A stretch of DNA of 17,882 nucleotides from WHSV01 sp050694055 (lineage in GTDB: Bacteria > Actinomycetota > CADDZG01 > WHSQ01). A program made the position numbers and the translations under genes. The first letter of the stretch is position 1, and each line of letters begins with the position of its first letter. The stretch covers positions 1 through 17,882 of the forward strand of contig JBOGWX010000016.1 of assembly GCA_050694055.1 (NCBI GenBank), read 5' to 3'. Below are positions 7,042-14,943 of the stretch, piece by piece. The notes below the pieces were generated by a model. The model was not told the DNA's origin. It made no database searches and saw nothing but the letters and a program-made list of their open reading frames with translations.

Positions 7042-8661
7042 TCAGCTCCGGGCCGGCGTCGCGATGGGAGGAGATTGGGGGCACGGAGCAACGGCCGCCC
7101 GCTTCTCTTCTTCCCTCTTCTGCACCGCGTCGCGATTGGAGATACCCGCCCCGTTCACAACCGCTCCTCCGATACAGAGCGAGGCCGCTATCAACATGGC
7201 GATGTGGAACGCCTCGGTTGACGCGGCGCGCGACGCGGACACGAGCTCCTCTCCCGCCGATGACGACGGCGCGTTGAGAGGGCTCACCTGACTCCGAATC
7301 TCCGTAGAAGAGACGTTCGCGTCCGGAAGCCGATCCTGGAGCGCGGCGAAGAAACTGGCCGAGACGGCGATGAAGATGAGGGCCCCCGCCAGTTGCGGGC
7401 CTACGCGCGAAACGGCGTTGTTGAAGGCCGAGGCGACACCGGCATGATCGACCGGCACCGACCGCATCAGGGCCGTGGTGAGCGGCGCCACCATGATCAT
7501 CAGGCCAACTCCGAACAACACCTGGCCCGGAAGGAAGTGCACGAGGTAGTCGCTCGGCGGCATCAGGGTCGAGGGCTCGGCCAGATCCACGTTCCATCCC
7601 ACACTGGCTGCGGGAACCCGCACGTACCAGAGAAGCCCCAGCCCCATAAAGGCCGGGCCCGCGGTCATGAAGATGCGCGGCCCGTACCGGTCGGCGAGCG
7701 AGCCGAAGCTCGTCGAGAACAGGGCCAGGAACAAGGTGGAAGGGATGGTCGCGAGGGCAAAGCCGATCTCGTTGTAGCCGAGGGTTCCGATCGTGTAGAG
7801 CGCGAGGAATTGAATCGTCACGTATATCGAGCCGTAGATGAGCAAGGTCGAGATGTTGGTGACCGAGAAGTTGCGAGATCGAAACAGGCCGAGCGGTACC
7901 AGCGGATGATTCGAGCGCGCCATGAGGATCGGAAACGCAACGGCCGCCAAGCCCCCGACGGCAAGCGAGACGAACGCCGACGAATCCTGCCACTGCTGAG
8001 ATTCCCCCCGAATCGCGCCGAAGGTCAACCCTCCGACCGCAAGCGCGATCACCGTTGCGCCGAGCCAGTCGAAATGACCCTCAGCCTGCTCGTCCCGGCT
8101 CTCGGGGACGTACTTGACCGTAGCCCACAGCGCCAGGGCGACCAGCGGAAGGTTGATCAGAAACGCGGTCCTCCACGAGACGTAGGTGACGAGCGCGCCC
8201 CCCACCACCGGACCCAGAATCGTGGTCGCGGCCGACGCGCCCGCCCATATCCCGAATGCCCGGCCCTGCTCCTCGCCCTGGAAGGTCGCGGTGATTATCG
8301 AGAGTGACCCCGGAACGAGCAGCGCCCCCGCGGCTCCTTGAAGCACCCGGGCGATGACCAGGAACTCCATGTTGACGGCGACGCCGCAGAGTAGAGAGGT
8401 GACACCAAAGCCCACCAGGCCGGCGGCGAACATCCGCTTCCGACCAAAATAGTCGGTGAGCGCGCCGGCAAGGACGAGCAGCGCGCTGAGGGCCAGCAGG
8501 TAGCCGTAATAGACGTAGGACTGTGCCTCGAGTTTCCCCAGAACCGTGCTGGAAAGCTCGTCGCCGATCTTGGGCAGCACAACAGGGACGATCGTGGAGT
8601 CGAGAAACACGATCCCGGATCCCAGAATCACCGAGATCAGGATCCAGCGCCTACCGGGCAT
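7042..8661 (-). CDS. DHA2-family (EmrB/QacA-type) MFS multidrug exporter
   Basis: The 539-residue, strongly hydrophobic protein fits the 14-helix drug:H+ antiporter-2 family. Motif D1 is F-L-D-S-T-I-V-P-V-V-L-P at 19-30. Motif A is G-A-L-T-D-Y-F-G-R-K-R at 66-76, motif B is R-V-L-Q-G-A-A-G-A-L-L-V-P-G at 105-118, and motif C is G-P-V-V-G-G-A-L-V-T-Y-V-S-W-R at 150-164. Known for the family: proton-driven export of lipophilic compounds across the inner membrane. ATG8661 is preceded by GGGAGG at ideal spacing. It is the first gene of the minus-strand unit, with a near-consensus promoter about 35 nt upstream. It runs directly into the cyclase/ATPase gene (1-nt gap), so exporter and regulator are made together. 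The substrate cannot be read from the sequence. Confidence 0.93.
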   Translation of the reverse strand: MPGRRWILISVILGSGIVFLDSTIVPVVLPKIGDELSSTVLGKLEAQSYVYYGYLLALSALLVLAGALTDYFGRKRMFAAGLVGFGVTSLLCGVAVNMEFLVIARVLQGAAGALLVPGSLSIITATFQGEEQGRAFGIWAGASAATTILGPVVGGALVTYVSWRTAFLINLPLVALALWATVKYVPESRDEQAEGHFDWLGATVIALAVGGLTFGAIRGESQQWQDSSAFVSLAVGGLAAVAFPILMARSNHPLVPLGLFRSRNFSVTNISTLLIYGSIYVTIQFLALYTIGTLGYNEIGFALATIPSTLFLALFSTSFGSLADRYGPRIFMTAGPAFMGLGLLWYVRVPAASVGWNVDLAEPSTLMPPSDYLVHFLPGQVLFGVGLMIMVAPLTTALMRSVPVDHAGVASAFNNAVSRVGPQLAGALIFIAVSASFFAALQDRLPDANVSSTEIRSQVSPLNAPSSSAGEELVSASRAASTEAFHIAMLIAASLCIGGAVVNGAGISNRDAVQKREEEKRAAVAPCPQSPPIATPARS

Positions 8662-8692
8662 GCACCTCCCATACGTGTCGCCGCCTCAGAGG

Positions 8693-8721
8693 ATTATCAG
8701 CAGCCCCCAGACCCGAGTCAA
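8693..8721 (-). promoter_or_regulatory. Promoter of the MFS-regulator-flavoprotein-LLM unit
   Basis: On the minus strand TTGACT (8721-8716) and GATAAT (8698-8693) are separated by exactly 17 nt, each one mismatch from the sigma-70-type consensus. Transcription would start near 8686, giving a leader of roughly 25 nt that includes the strong Shine-Dalgarno of the MFS gene. It lies in the 170-nt gap after the liv operon, so the exporter unit probably has its own promoter. No convincing terminator for the liv operon was found in the rest of this gap. Confidence 0.7.
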
Positions 8722-8831
8722 CCAAGGCGCGTCTCAGGCCTACGCGCGACGAAGTTATGACGGTGTTAGATGGCCTTTGCAACCAAAAAGTTAGTTTTCT
8801 CCCGTCTCCCTTTGGAACCCTCGAGGCACCG

Positions 8832-10166
8832 CTATTCCTCCACCGACTGGCAGGGCTCCGTCAACTCGTAGGCCTCCGCGGTCGGTCCCGCAAAGAAGTC
8901 CTGAACCACAGTCACACCCGACGGGGCGCTCTGGTCGGGACGGCTGATTACGATCTCGCGGAACACCGTGTCGTTGGGGTCGCCCGCGAAACTGCCCGCC
9001 TCTTCGGGAAGCATGCCTTCGTAGTCGACCGACTCCAGTCCGGAGGCGGCCTCGACGAGCCCCGCCCTGGTGAGATCGCCGTTCTCGTATGCGGCGTCGA
9101 GGACGGCTTTCAACGGATAGGACCAGGCCCAGCCCGACGTGTATCCATCGTTGGGGTCCACATCGCCGAGCGCATTGCGCATGGCCTCGTGGCCGGGCGT
9201 GTCCGCATCCCAGGGTGCCCACGGCCCGGATTGGAGGTAGAGCGCCTCGATTGCAGGCCCCGCGGGGCTGTCGAGCACTCCCTTGTTCCAGGTCGGCGAC
9301 GTACCGATGAACTTGCCCGTGAAGTCGCGCGCGGCGACTCCGCCGACGATCTCGGCCATCTCCGCCGGTCCCGTCGTGATGATGATGAGGTCGGCCTGCG
9401 CCTGAAGAACCGCATCGATGGCCGCCTCTTGGCTGCCGGCTACGGCGTTGGGCGCGGTCTCGACGGCTCCGGTGAACTCGAGGCCGTTCTCCTCGGCGGC
9501 AAACTGCGCGCCGGCCGCGGCGTCGCCCCCGTAGTCACCGGGGTAGCCAACCGCCTGGACGGTCTCGACACCGAACTCCTCGATCGCGTAATCAATGGCG
9601 TTCATCGACTCGAGGCAGTAGTTGGTGCCGGACTCCAGGATGTTGTCCTCGAACTCCCAGCCCGACCACCACGACGCGGGGGCCCCGACCATGTCGTCTT
9701 CCTTGTAGAACTCGAGGGCGGCGAGCGTGGGAGGCGTTCCGAGAGTTTGCGCCAGCGCCACGACCTCCGGCTGGATCTCCTGATATTTCTGAACGTGCAC
9801 CTCGGGGTTGTACTCGTTGTCCTCGACGTAGCTGGTCACGTCCACGTCGTAGGCGTCTCCGATTCCGCCCTCCTCGTTGACCTTCTGCCAGAAGGCCGCC
9901 TGGGCATCGGTGATCGGGACCGCGAGCGGCGCAAAGGGACCGATGGTGAGGTCGGAGAGCGTCCCCAGGTAGATGCATCCGTGATCGTCGTTCACCGCGT
10001 CGGGACACGGCTCCTCCGTGACGCCGACGTCGATGGCAATGTCGCCTTCCGCGCCTTCGCCTCCTGCTCCTCCCTCTTCTCTGCCGCTACAGCCTGCAGC
10101 GAGGAGCGCGAGCGTGCACAGCAGCGCGAGCAGAGTGCGTTGCCAGTTGCGGTCAAGCTGTCTCAT
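8832..10166 (-). CDS. Branched-chain amino-acid-type ABC transporter substrate-binding lipoprotein
   Basis: Starting at ATG10166 (GGGAGGAAG Shine-Dalgarno) gives 444 residues. A charged n-region (M-R-Q-L-D-R-N-W-Q-R) and hydrophobic core end in the lipobox L-A-A-G-C, with lipidated Cys26. A Gly/Glu-rich flexible linker follows. The remainder has the type I periplasmic-binding-protein fold (Peripla_BP_6 group): Y-L-G-T-L-S-D-L-T-I-G-P-F-A-P near residue 65, an N-E-E-G-G-I-G segment near 95, and a later V-G-Y-P-G-D-Y-G-G block. The protein captures a solute outside the membrane and presents it to LivHM. It is the last gene of the liv operon, 43 nt after livM, and is not overlapping, unlike the earlier junctions. 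The ligand need not be an amino acid; family members also bind amides, urea and aromatic or carboxylic acids. Confidence 0.9.
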   Translation of the reverse strand: MRQLDRNWQRTLLALLCTLALLAAGCSGREEGGAGGEGAEGDIAIDVGVTEEPCPDAVNDDHGCIYLGTLSDLTIGPFAPLAVPITDAQAAFWQKVNEEGGIGDAYDVDVTSYVEDNEYNPEVHVQKYQEIQPEVVALAQTLGTPPTLAALEFYKEDDMVGAPASWWSGWEFEDNILESGTNYCLESMNAIDYAIEEFGVETVQAVGYPGDYGGDAAAGAQFAAEENGLEFTGAVETAPNAVAGSQEAAIDAVLQAQADLIIITTGPAEMAEIVGGVAARDFTGKFIGTSPTWNKGVLDSPAGPAIEALYLQSGPWAPWDADTPGHEAMRNALGDVDPNDGYTSGWAWSYPLKAVLDAAYENGDLTRAGLVEAASGLESVDYEGMLPEEAGSFAGDPNDTVFREIVISRPDQSAPSGVTVVQDFFAGPTAEAYELTEPCQSVEE

Positions 10167-10209
10167 CTCTTCCTCCCGTCGTCGAACCACGCCTGCATTT
10201 ACCTCGAGA

Positions 10210-11328
10210 TCAGTACGAGAACGGCCACGCTTTCCAGTAGTTGCGTACTCGGATCCAGATGCCGTACAGCCCCCTCGGTTCGAAGATCAGAAACAGCACG
10301 ATCAGCAGGCCGTAGAGGACCTGCTCCAGTTGCTGCGTCGTGAGGAACCCTCCGGCCGCAGCGCCGCTGATGAGGGGGACGAAGCTCGGGATCTCCTCGA
10401 TGAGACGAGGCAAGAGGGTGACGAAAGCGGCGCCCATGATCGCCCCTGAGATGGTTGCGACGCCGCCGATCAGCACCATGGCGATGTACTCCACGCTGAG
10501 CAACAGGCCGAAGGTGCCCGGCTCGAGGAAGCGTGTAATCGTGTAGAGCAAACCGCCGGCGATACCCGCGTAGAAGGACGAGATCACGAAAGCGAACAGC
10601 TTGTACTTCCGCAATGACACGCCCATGATCTCCGCTGCGATGTCGCGGTCCCGCACCGCAGAGAACGCCCTGCCCACGGCGGATCGAGCGAGGTTGCGGG
10701 CGAGCAACGCCAGGGCCACGAGAAAGATCAGAGCCATGAAGTAGAGGCCCTGATCGCGCGCCAGCGGTACGCCGAGAACCACGCCGGGGTCGGCGAAGCT
10801 GAACCCGAACAGTTCCGGCTCCGCCGCCCTGCGCCCCGTCCCCACGCCGCCGGTGATGAACTCAGCCTCGCGAAAGATGTGCTCGCCGATGAACACGAGC
10901 CCCAGTGTGACGATCGCGAGATAGAGACCACGAAGCCGGAAGGCGATGGGCGACACGATGAGCCCCGCCAGCGCAGCGACGAGGCCCGCGCCCGGGAGCC
11001 AGATCCACATATCGAGGCCGTAACCGATTACGTCCGAAGTCAGCGACGGTTCGCCGTTCAACACCGCCGCGGTGTAAGCGCCGAGTCCCAGGAAGAACGC
11101 GTGCCCCAGCGAGACTTGTCCCGCGTACCCGGTCACGAGGTTGAGACCGATTGCTCCGATCGCGGCGATGAACGCAGCCGCCAGCAACAAGACCACGTCG
11201 GGGGTGGCGCGAAACGGCAGCAGCACCAGAACCACCAACAGAACCGATACCGACAAGCGCTTCGCCGGCGTGTTGAACAGAGCGGAGTCCTGATCGTAGG
11301 AGGTGTAGAGCAGAGGACGGCCCCTCAT
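10210..11328 (-). CDS. livM: LivM-type ABC transporter permease
   Basis: The 372-residue membrane protein belongs to the BPD_transp_2 family. It has an N-terminal cytoplasmic stretch of about 25 residues and then about ten hydrophobic segments. The permease signature G-L-N-L-V-T-G-Y-A-G-Q-V-S-L-G-H-A-F-F lies around residues 61-79. A cytoplasmic coupling loop with R-D-R-D-I-A-A-E-I-M-G-V lies around residue 240, before the last transmembrane segments. ATG11328 overlaps the livH stop as ATGA, which fixes the start; a much longer open frame upstream is only livH read in another frame. It pairs with LivH to form the translocation channel. Assignment as LivM rather than LivH comes from its length, its longer N-terminus and its position after livH. 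The C-terminus E-P-R-G-L-Y-G-I-W is usual for the subfamily. Confidence 0.92.
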   Translation of the reverse strand: MRGRPLLYTSYDQDSALFNTPAKRLSVSVLLVVLVLLPFRATPDVVLLLAAAFIAAIGAIGLNLVTGYAGQVSLGHAFFLGLGAYTAAVLNGEPSLTSDVIGYGLDMWIWLPGAGLVAALAGLIVSPIAFRLRGLYLAIVTLGLVFIGEHIFREAEFITGGVGTGRRAAEPELFGFSFADPGVVLGVPLARDQGLYFMALIFLVALALLARNLARSAVGRAFSAVRDRDIAAEIMGVSLRKYKLFAFVISSFYAGIAGGLLYTITRFLEPGTFGLLLSVEYIAMVLIGGVATISGAIMGAAFVTLLPRLIEEIPSFVPLISGAAAGGFLTTQQLEQVLYGLLIVLFLIFEPRGLYGIWIRVRNYWKAWPFSY

Positions 11329-12218
11329 ACTCGCTCGATCTCCGGCGTACCGAAGAGCCCGTAGGGACGAATCAGCAGGACGAAGAACAGGATTACGTAG
11401 GGTACGACCTGCGAGAAGTTCTGTCCCAGAAATGAGAGGTACTGCGCCTGATAGGTGTTGGAGAACCCCTCGAACAATCCGATCAGCAACGCTCCGACGA
11501 CGGCCCCCTGAATGGAGTCGATCCCACCCAGGATCACCGCGGGCAGAGCCTTGAGCGCGATGAACGCGCTCTGCTGGTCGATCCCGCTTCCCGTACCCAC
11601 AAACATCCCCGCCAGGGCCGCGAGCCCGCCCGCGATCGCCCACGAGAGCGCGAACACGATGCCGACGGAGATGCCCTGCGCGAGCGCGGCCTCTTGATCG
11701 AAAGAGGTCGCTCGCATCGCGAGACCGAGACGCGAATACTTGAAGAACAAGAACAACAGCGAGACCACGATCGCGGCCGCAACAAGCATAGCGACGCGCC
11801 GCTCCTGAATGTTGATCTCACCAAGCTGGAACGTCTCCAGCCCCCACGGATCTCGGACGTTACGCACGTTCGGGCCGAGGAAATCGTTGACGACGACGCG
11901 CAGAATGATATCGATACCCAGCGTGATGATCGCGATGGCGAACAGGGGTTTGCCGATCATCGGGCGAATGGCGAGCCGTTCGATGACGAGCGCAATGAGG
12001 GCACTCACCAGGATGGCCAGCGCGAGCGCCACCCAGAAGTTGAGGCCGGCCACGTTGCCGAAGTAGACGACCATATAGGCCCCAAGGATCATCAGTCCGG
12101 GCAGGGCGAAGTTCACCACCCGCGTCGACTTGTAGATGATGACGAAGCCGAGCGCCAGCAGCGCGTAGATAGCGCCTTGACCCAACCCCGCGATGACACT
12201 CTGAAGCAGACGGGTCAT
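11325..12218 (-). CDS. livH: LivH-type ABC transporter permease
   Basis: The 297-residue protein is the second BPD_transp_2 permease, about eight hydrophobic segments long. Its start is typical: L-L-Q-S-V-I-A-G-L-G-Q-G-A-I-Y-A-L-L-A-L-G, then I-Y-K-S-T-R-V-V-N-F-A near 28-38. Later come R-A-T-S-F-D-Q-E-A-A-L-A-Q-G-I at about 169-183 (the EAA-like coupling loop) and L-K-A-L-P-A-V-I-L-G-G-I-D-S-I-Q-G-A near 222-239. ATG12218 overlaps the acyl-CoA synthetase stop by 4 nt, and its own stop overlaps livM by 4 nt. Both junctions imply translational coupling and near-equal synthesis. LivH pairs with LivM in the inner membrane and is energised by LivF and LivG. Confidence 0.93.
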   Translation of the reverse strand: MTRLLQSVIAGLGQGAIYALLALGFVIIYKSTRVVNFALPGLMILGAYMVVYFGNVAGLNFWVALALAILVSALIALVIERLAIRPMIGKPLFAIAIITLGIDIILRVVVNDFLGPNVRNVRDPWGLETFQLGEINIQERRVAMLVAAAIVVSLLFLFFKYSRLGLAMRATSFDQEAALAQGISVGIVFALSWAIAGGLAALAGMFVGTGSGIDQQSAFIALKALPAVILGGIDSIQGAVVGALLIGLFEGFSNTYQAQYLSFLGQNFSQVVPYVILFFVLLIRPYGLFGTPEIERV

Positions 12219-14071
12219 TTGTACATCGATTCCACCACGTCGGAGAACTGCCTCGAAATGGCGGCACGCTTGACCTTCTGGGTCGCCGTCAGCTCGCCGT
12301 CCTCGTGATCCAGTTCCTTGCGGAGCAACTTGAAGTGTTTGATCGCTTCGACCCGCGCGAAGCGCTCGTTGACCTCAACGACCACACCTTGGACGAGCTT
12401 CGCCACTTCGGGCTTGTCGCAGAGATCTGAATAAGTCGTGTAGGGAATCCGTTTGCGCTCGGCCCAGTTGCCGACCGTGTCCAGTTCGATGCCGATCAGA
12501 GCAGTCAGGTAGGGACGGCGATCTCCCACCACGATCGCCTCCTTGACGTAAGGCGAGCACTTCAGCGCGTTCTCGATCTCGGAGGGCGCCACGTTCTTCC
12601 CGCCGGCGGTGATGATGATGTCCTTGAGTCGGTCGGTGATCTTGATGTGAGTGCCGTCGACCCACTCGCCGACGTCGCCCGTATGCAACCAACCATCCTC
12701 GGTCAGTGCTTCCGACGTTGCCTCAGGATTGTTCCAGTACCCCGCGAACACCCCGGGATGGCGAGTCATGATCTCGCCGGTGCTCTCGTCAATCCTCATT
12801 TCCGTGTTGGGATGTGGCTCCCCGACCGTGCCGAGCTTTACGCGTCCGGGACGGTTGGCGGTTGCGACCGCCGAGTTCTCGGTCATTCCGTAGACCTCGT
12901 GCATGGGCACTCCGATGCCCATGTAGAACCGGAGCACGTCGGGGGCGATGGGAGCGGCACCCGAAGCCGCGAACCGGCATTTCCGCATGCCGATTCGATC
13001 CTTGAGCGCGCGGAAGAGGAAGTGGTAACCGAGCGCGTAGAGCACGCGCGTCAGGAGAGTGTGGCGGCCACCGTTGCTCACGAGCGTCTCGGCGATCCGC
13101 TCCGCGACACTGCTCCAGCAGCGGAAGTTCAACCGCTTGAGCCAGGTCGCGTTGGCCGCCCGGATGTGGATGCCGGCGTGCATCTTCTCCCAGATCCGGG
13201 GCACGCCGAGAAAGATGGTCGGTTGAACTTCCTGCAGGTCCTTCTGCACCGTCTCGATCGACTCCGCGAAGTTGACCTGGCAGCCGGCCGCTAGGTTGAA
13301 CCACACCGTGAAGACGCGCTCGGCGACGTGACACAGAGGAAGGTAGGACAGCAGCAGGTCCCCGTCGTGGGGTGGAGGATAAGTGAAGCCCCCGCCCTCC
13401 ACGAGCGCCTTCATTGCGAACTCGACGTTGGCGACCGAAAGCATTGAGCCTTTGGGAGGACCGGTCGTACCCGAGGTGTAGATCAAGGTCACGATGTCTT
13501 CCGATGAGACCTCCACCATGAGGCGCTCGATCGCCTCGGGATGCGCGGCGCGATGATCTCTCCCCACACGCAGCAGTTCATCCCACGACATCAGCAGTGG
13601 ATCCCTGTAGTTGCGGACGCCGCGCGGCTCGATGTAGATGATCTTCTCGAGCTCCGGCAACTCGTCTTTGACCTCGAGCGCCTTATCGACCTGCTCCTGA
13701 TCCTCGGCGATCAGGAACTTGGCACCGGAGTTGGACAGCAGGTGGCGAACCTCTTCGGGCGGATTGGTTGGATACAGGCCCGTGGTTATGGCTCTGACCG
13801 CGACGATCGCGAGGTCGGAGTAAACCCACTCGGGACGGTTCTCCGACTGAACCGCGACGCGGTCTCCAGGCTCGACACCCAGCGCCAGCAGTCCGTGGGC
13901 GAGCTCCTGGACGCTGTCCCAGTATCGAGCCCAAGTAATGTCCTGCCAGACCCCGAGGTCCTTCTCTCGCAGAGCCACTCGATGCGGGGTCTCGGCGGCG
14001 CGACGCGCGAGCCTCGTGACAGCGGTACGCGTTGCGGCAGCTCGATCCGGCGCCTCGGCCGCGAGGGTCAT
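12215..14071 (-). CDS. Long-chain acyl-CoA synthetase (AMP-forming), embedded in the liv operon
   Basis: The 618-residue protein is a member of the ANL adenylate-forming superfamily with length and motifs of FadD15-type long-chain acyl-CoA synthetases. The ATP P-loop T-L-I-Y-T-S-G-T-T-G-P-P-K-G is at 195-208. Motif A5 Y-G-M-T-E-N-S is at 394-400, H-T-G-D at 463-466, and the hinge region D-R-L-K-D at 480-484. G-G-K-N-V-A-P-S follows at 490-497, and the C-terminal catalytic Lys is probably Lys599 in T-A-T-Q-K-V-K-R. It would convert a carboxylic acid, ATP and CoA to acyl-CoA, AMP and pyrophosphate in the cytoplasm. It is tied by 4-nt ATGA overlaps to livG before it and livH after it, so it is an integral member of the transporter operon. 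This suggests import and activation of a fatty or other organic acid. Chain length specificity is not readable. Confidence 0.93.
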   Translation of the reverse strand: MTLAAEAPDRAAATRTAVTRLARRAAETPHRVALREKDLGVWQDITWARYWDSVQELAHGLLALGVEPGDRVAVQSENRPEWVYSDLAIVAVRAITTGLYPTNPPEEVRHLLSNSGAKFLIAEDQEQVDKALEVKDELPELEKIIYIEPRGVRNYRDPLLMSWDELLRVGRDHRAAHPEAIERLMVEVSSEDIVTLIYTSGTTGPPKGSMLSVANVEFAMKALVEGGGFTYPPPHDGDLLLSYLPLCHVAERVFTVWFNLAAGCQVNFAESIETVQKDLQEVQPTIFLGVPRIWEKMHAGIHIRAANATWLKRLNFRCWSSVAERIAETLVSNGGRHTLLTRVLYALGYHFLFRALKDRIGMRKCRFAASGAAPIAPDVLRFYMGIGVPMHEVYGMTENSAVATANRPGRVKLGTVGEPHPNTEMRIDESTGEIMTRHPGVFAGYWNNPEATSEALTEDGWLHTGDVGEWVDGTHIKITDRLKDIIITAGGKNVAPSEIENALKCSPYVKEAIVVGDRRPYLTALIGIELDTVGNWAERKRIPYTTYSDLCDKPEVAKLVQGVVVEVNERFARVEAIKHFKLLRKELDHEDGELTATQKVKRAAISRQFSDVVESMYK

Positions 14072-14943
14072 CTCTCCACTCCTGCTGAAACCGAATGCTC
14101 CTCGCCGAGGTAGGCGCGGATGACATCGTGGTTCTGCTGGATTTTCTCCGGAACATCCACCGCGATGGTCTGGCCGAAGTCCACCGCAAGCACGCGCTCC
14201 GCAATGTCCATCACGAGCCCCATATCGTGGTCGACGAGGATGATGGCGACGTCGAGCTCCTCTTTGATGTCCAGGATGAAGCGAGCCATGTCTTCTCGCT
14301 CCTCCAGGTTCATGCCGGCTACCGGCTCGTCCAACAAGAGCAAGCTGGGGGCCATCGCCAGTGCACGGCCGAGTTCGACGCGCTTCTGGATCCCATACGG
14401 GAGCATCGCGACCGGGTACTTGCGAACTTCTTCTATCTCGAGGAAATCGATGACCCGCTCGACGACCTCGCGGTGTTGTACCTCTCTCTTGCGGGCCTTG
14501 CCCGCGTACAGCATCGCCGCCACCGGACCGTAGTCGATATGCTGGTGACGCCCCAGCATGATGTTGTCGAGCACGGTGAGGTTCCTGAATAGCTCGATGT
14601 TCTGGAACGTGCGGGCGATACCCATGGCCGCGATTGCATGCGGTCGCCTTCCGATGATGCTTTGGCCCGCGAACGAGATGGAGCCGCTCTCCGGACGATA
14701 GACACCCGAGAGACAGTTGAAGATCGAGGTCTTGCCCGCCCCGTTGGGTCCGATGATCGCAAACAGCTCAGAGGGACCGACGTCGAACGAAACGTGATCC
14801 ACGGCCCTGACGCCCTCGAAACGCAGCACGACGTCTGAGAATTCGAGGATCGGCCGGCCGGCCGGAAGCTCTGGACGGCCCTGCTCGAGAGCCGCGGTCA
14901 GCGGAAGGCGCGAGCTCGTCCTCGTCGCGTTCACGACAGCCAT
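14068..14943 (-). CDS. livG: LivG-type ABC transporter ATPase
   Basis: The 291-residue ATPase carries Walker A GPNGAGKT (65-72), Q-loop Gln114 in R-T-F-Q-N-I-E-L-F, Walker B L-L-L-L-D-E-P (201-207) and switch His239 in L-V-D-H-D-M. The ABC signature region reads L-P-Y-G-I-Q-K-R-V-E-L-G-R-A-L at 181-195, with Pro where LivG usually has Ser. The C-terminal G-x-x-I-A-x-x-x-P-x-x-I/V and A-Y-L-G-E motifs place it in the branched-chain amino-acid (BCA_ATP_C) group. An N-terminal extension of about 30 residues precedes the first strand. ATG14943 lies inside the end of livF (13-nt overlap), and the stop overlaps the acyl-CoA synthetase start as ATGA. The protein forms the nucleotide-binding pair with LivF. 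All catalytic residues are present, so it should hydrolyse ATP. Confidence 0.93.
   Translation of the reverse strand: MAVVNATRTSSRLPLTAALEQGRPELPAGRPILEFSDVVLRFEGVRAVDHVSFDVGPSELFAIIGPNGAGKTSIFNCLSGVYRPESGSISFAGQSIIGRRPHAIAAMGIARTFQNIELFRNLTVLDNIMLGRHQHIDYGPVAAMLYAGKARKREVQHREVVERVIDFLEIEEVRKYPVAMLPYGIQKRVELGRALAMAPSLLLLDEPVAGMNLEEREDMARFILDIKEELDVAIILVDHDMGLVMDIAERVLAVDFGQTIAVDVPEKIQQNHDVIRAYLGEEHSVSAGVER

Noticed and set aside
8735..8831. Rho-independent terminator for the liv operon
   Set aside because: There is a T-run (CTTTTTGG on the minus strand) but no adequate GC stem before it; the possible pairings are only a few A-T pairs or need large loops.
8523..10343. Very long open frame on the plus strand (606 codons) over the lipoprotein and MFS start
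   Set aside because: It lies antisense to two well-supported genes. Its Arg/Asp/Gly/Val-rich composition matches a reverse-frame shadow of GC-rich coding, and it shows no recognisable domain.
11329..11643. N-terminal extension of the livM frame
   Set aside because: It overlaps livH in another frame and has no transmembrane character; the ATGA overlap at 11325-11328 is the proper start.
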